From Bacteroidota bacterium (GTDB lineage Bacteria > Bacteroidota > Bacteroidia > Bacteroidales > VadinHA17): a stretch of 6,165 nucleotides of DNA. Positions 4,733 to 6,165 of this stretch are shown in pieces; position 1 is the first letter of the stretch, and every line of letters begins with the position of its first letter. Where the stretch lies: the NCBI GenBank assembly GCA_030631445.1, contig DAOVLD010000116.1, forward strand, positions 1 through 6,165, in the 5' to 3' direction. The notes beneath the pieces are model-generated. The model was not told the DNA's origin. It did not search any database and saw nothing but the letters and a program-made list of their open reading frames with translations. The position numbers and the translations under genes are program-made.

Positions 4733-5989
4733 ATGATCTTACTACTTTCACAATTTGAAATTATCATGGTGAGTATCGCTGTTTTCCTGGTGGTGATCTT
4801 GTTTCTTGTACTTATTCTGCTTTACGCACGGAAAAAATTAACACCCCAGGGCGAAGTGCAACTCAAAATTAATGACAGGGAAATGATTGTTTCCCCGGGA
4901 TCAACACTATTGTCAACATTATCAGTCAATGAAATTTATCTTCCCTCAGCTTGCGGTGGAATGGGGACCTGCGGAATGTGTACATGTCAGGTGCTTAAAG
5001 GTGGTGGATCTATTCTTCCAACTGAAACAGGCTTTTTTACCCGTAAAGAACAACAAAATAACTGGAGACTGGGATGTCAGGTGAAAGTTCGCGAGGATAT
5101 GGTGATCAGGGTGCCTGAAGCTGTACTGGATATTAAGAAATACGAATGTGAAGTTGTTTCAAATAAAAATGTTGCAACTTTCATCAAAGAGTTTGTGGTT
5201 AAATTACCTGAAGGGGAATCTCTTGATTTTAAATCGGGTGGTTATGTTCAGATTGATGTTCCTGAAGTTGATGTTGATTTCAGGAAAGATATATTTGTTG
5301 AAAAGGAGTTCCGTGCTGAGTGGGACAAGTTTGGATTATGGGACTTGAAAATGAAAAATCCGGAAGAGACATACAGAGCCTATTCAATGGGGAATCATCC
5401 TGCTGAAGGGAATATCGTTATGCTGAATATCCGAATTGCTACTCCGCCATGGGACCGTTCAAAAGGCAGGTTTATGAAAGTGAACCCGGGTATCTGTTCA
5501 TCCTATATATTCTCCAGGAAACCCGGCGATAAAGTTACAATCTCAGGTCCATATGGGGAATTCTTCATTAAAGATACTGATAAGGAGATGGTTTATATTG
5601 GCGGTGGTGCCGGAATGGCCCCGCTACGCTCTCACTTGTTGCACCTGTTTAATACCCTCAAGACAAAAAGAAAAGTGACCTATTGGTACGGTGCCAGATC
5701 AAAAAATGAAATATTTTATGAAGAGCACTTTCGTGAATTGGAAAAGATATTTCCCAATTTCAAGTTTATTATTGCTCTTTCCGAACCGATGAAAGAGGAT
5801 AAATGGGATGGATTGACTGGTTTCATTCACCAGGTTCTGTATGATAATTATCTAAGCAAACACGAAGAACCTGAGGAAATAGAATATTATTTCTGCGGAC
5901 CGCCTTTAATGAATAGCGCTGTTGAGAAATTGTTATACGATTTGGGAGTGCCTGATGAGATGATAGCCTTTGATGATTTTGGAGAATAG
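4733..5989 (+). CDS. nqrF: Na+-translocating NADH:quinone oxidoreductase subunit F (NADH dehydrogenase, FAD and 2Fe-2S)
   Basis: NqrF is the electron entry subunit. It oxidises NADH with FAD and passes electrons through a [2Fe-2S] cluster. The 418-residue product starts with a single membrane anchor (about 10-32), followed by a ferredoxin domain with C74, C80, C83 and C115 (C-x5-C-x2-C-x31-C, as in Vibrio). A ferredoxin-reductase module comes next: RAYSMG (215-220) is the FAD-binding R-x-Y-S motif, GPYGEFF (272-278) is conserved, GGGAGMAPLRS (290-300) is the pyridine nucleotide loop, and CGPPLM (388-393) is the NADH-site cysteine motif. The end, FDDFGE, is the family's usual C-terminal signature. 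The length is close to the Vibrio 408; a short insertion around 239-254 accounts for part of the difference. ATG 4733 is preferred over the in-frame ATG at 4766 because the latter would cut into the anchor. A repeat-rich spacer precedes it and a probable apbE follows. Confidence 0.98.
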   Translation: MILLLSQFEIIMVSIAVFLVVILFLVLILLYARKKLTPQGEVQLKINDREMIVSPGSTLLSTLSVNEIYLPSACGGMGTCGMCTCQVLKGGGSILPTETGFFTRKEQQNNWRLGCQVKVREDMVIRVPEAVLDIKKYECEVVSNKNVATFIKEFVVKLPEGESLDFKSGGYVQIDVPEVDVDFRKDIFVEKEFRAEWDKFGLWDLKMKNPEETYRAYSMGNHPAEGNIVMLNIRIATPPWDRSKGRFMKVNPGICSSYIFSRKPGDKVTISGPYGEFFIKDTDKEMVYIGGGAGMAPLRSHLLHLFNTLKTKRKVTYWYGARSKNEIFYEEHFRELEKIFPNFKFIIALSEPMKEDKWDGLTGFIHQVLYDNYLSKHEEPEEIEYYFCGPPLMNSAVEKLLYDLGVPDEMIAFDDFGE

Positions 5990-6066
5990 GAAAGAAGGGA
6001 ACGATGAAGGGTGAAGGTTGAATGATGAATGAAACGATGAAGTTAAGAAAAACCTGAAACGCGTTT
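5990..6066 (+). other. nqrF-apbE gap, purine-rich
   Basis: This 77-bp gap is G/A-rich like the other spacers. It contains AACGATGAAG twice (6000-6009 and 6033-6042) and GGGTGAAGGTTGAATGATG, but not the CTTAAGGCACTGAATA motif. No terminator hairpin is evident after nqrF, so transcription into the next gene is plausible. Confidence 0.6.
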
Positions 6067-6165
6067 ATGTCCAAGAGAACCATATACATTGTCATTGCAT
6101 TTCATATATTGCTTCTGTTGTCATATATGAATTATAAAAAGAATGAGCTTCTTGTCCTGGATGGA
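6067..6165 (+). CDS. apbE: Start of probable ApbE-type FMN transferase, 3'-truncated by window edge
   Basis: The ORF opens at ATG 6067 and stays open to the right edge (33 codons). An in-frame TGA at 6055-6057 rules out an earlier start. The visible part is MSKRTIYIVIAF, a hydrophobic run to about residue 20, then YKKNELLVLDG. This fits an N-terminal membrane anchor or signal sequence without a lipobox cysteine. ApbE-family flavin transferases commonly have such an export signal and act outside the membrane, where they attach FMN to threonine in NqrB and NqrC. An apbE gene directly after nqrF is a common arrangement. The catalytic domain lies outside the window, so the name rests on position and the N-terminal shape. 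Another membrane-anchored protein is possible. Confidence 0.6.
   Translation, partial: MSKRTIYIVIAFHILLLLSYMNYKKNELLVLDG

Overview
The window holds most of one operon for the Na+-translocating NADH:quinone oxidoreductase (Na+-NQR), read entirely on the + strand. The order is nqrA (3' two-thirds only), nqrB, nqrC, nqrD, nqrE, nqrF, then the first codons of a gene that is probably apbE. The best guess for the source is a Bacteroidota (Bacteroidetes) bacterium, perhaps of the Bacteroidales/Marinilabiliales type. The reasons are low-GC DNA, AT-rich leaders without clear Shine-Dalgarno sequences, a short NqrB of 384 residues, and purine-rich low-complexity spacers. This placement is inference from style and subunit form, not from a marker gene.

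Layout: nqrA ends at 869. A 60-bp AT-rich gap leads to nqrB (930-2084). A 273-bp repeat-filled spacer precedes nqrC (2358-3071), whose stop overlaps the nqrD start by 4 nt (nqrD 3068-3715). A 198-bp spacer precedes nqrE (3914-4531), and a 201-bp spacer precedes nqrF (4733-5989). After a 77-bp purine-rich gap, an ORF starting at 6067 runs off the window. No tRNA, rRNA, transposase, CRISPR array or convincing terminator was seen.

How the genes work together: NqrF takes electrons from NADH through FAD and a [2Fe-2S] cluster. They pass to an iron centre held by cysteines of NqrD and NqrE, then to the covalent FMNs of NqrC and NqrB, to riboflavin in NqrB, and finally to quinone. Na+ is pumped out of the cell in the process. 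NqrA is the cytoplasmic peripheral subunit. ApbE-type enzymes attach FMN to threonine in NqrB and NqrC, so an apbE next to nqrF fits. Key residues are present in all subunits, and the genes look intact and functional.

The unusual part is between the genes. Spacers B-C, D-E and E-F look like three diverged copies of one modular element in the same orientation. Each begins at or within a few bases of the upstream stop codon. Period-7 or period-8 tandem repeats come first, followed by a purine-rich tract and, in two of the three, GTAAC-type repeats. Each ends in a shared motif, CTTAAGGCACTGAATA (degenerate in E-F). The B-C copy also carries a strong imperfect hairpin between 9-bp direct repeats. 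The repeat units put stop codons in all three frames just after the genes. I do not recognise a named family for this element.
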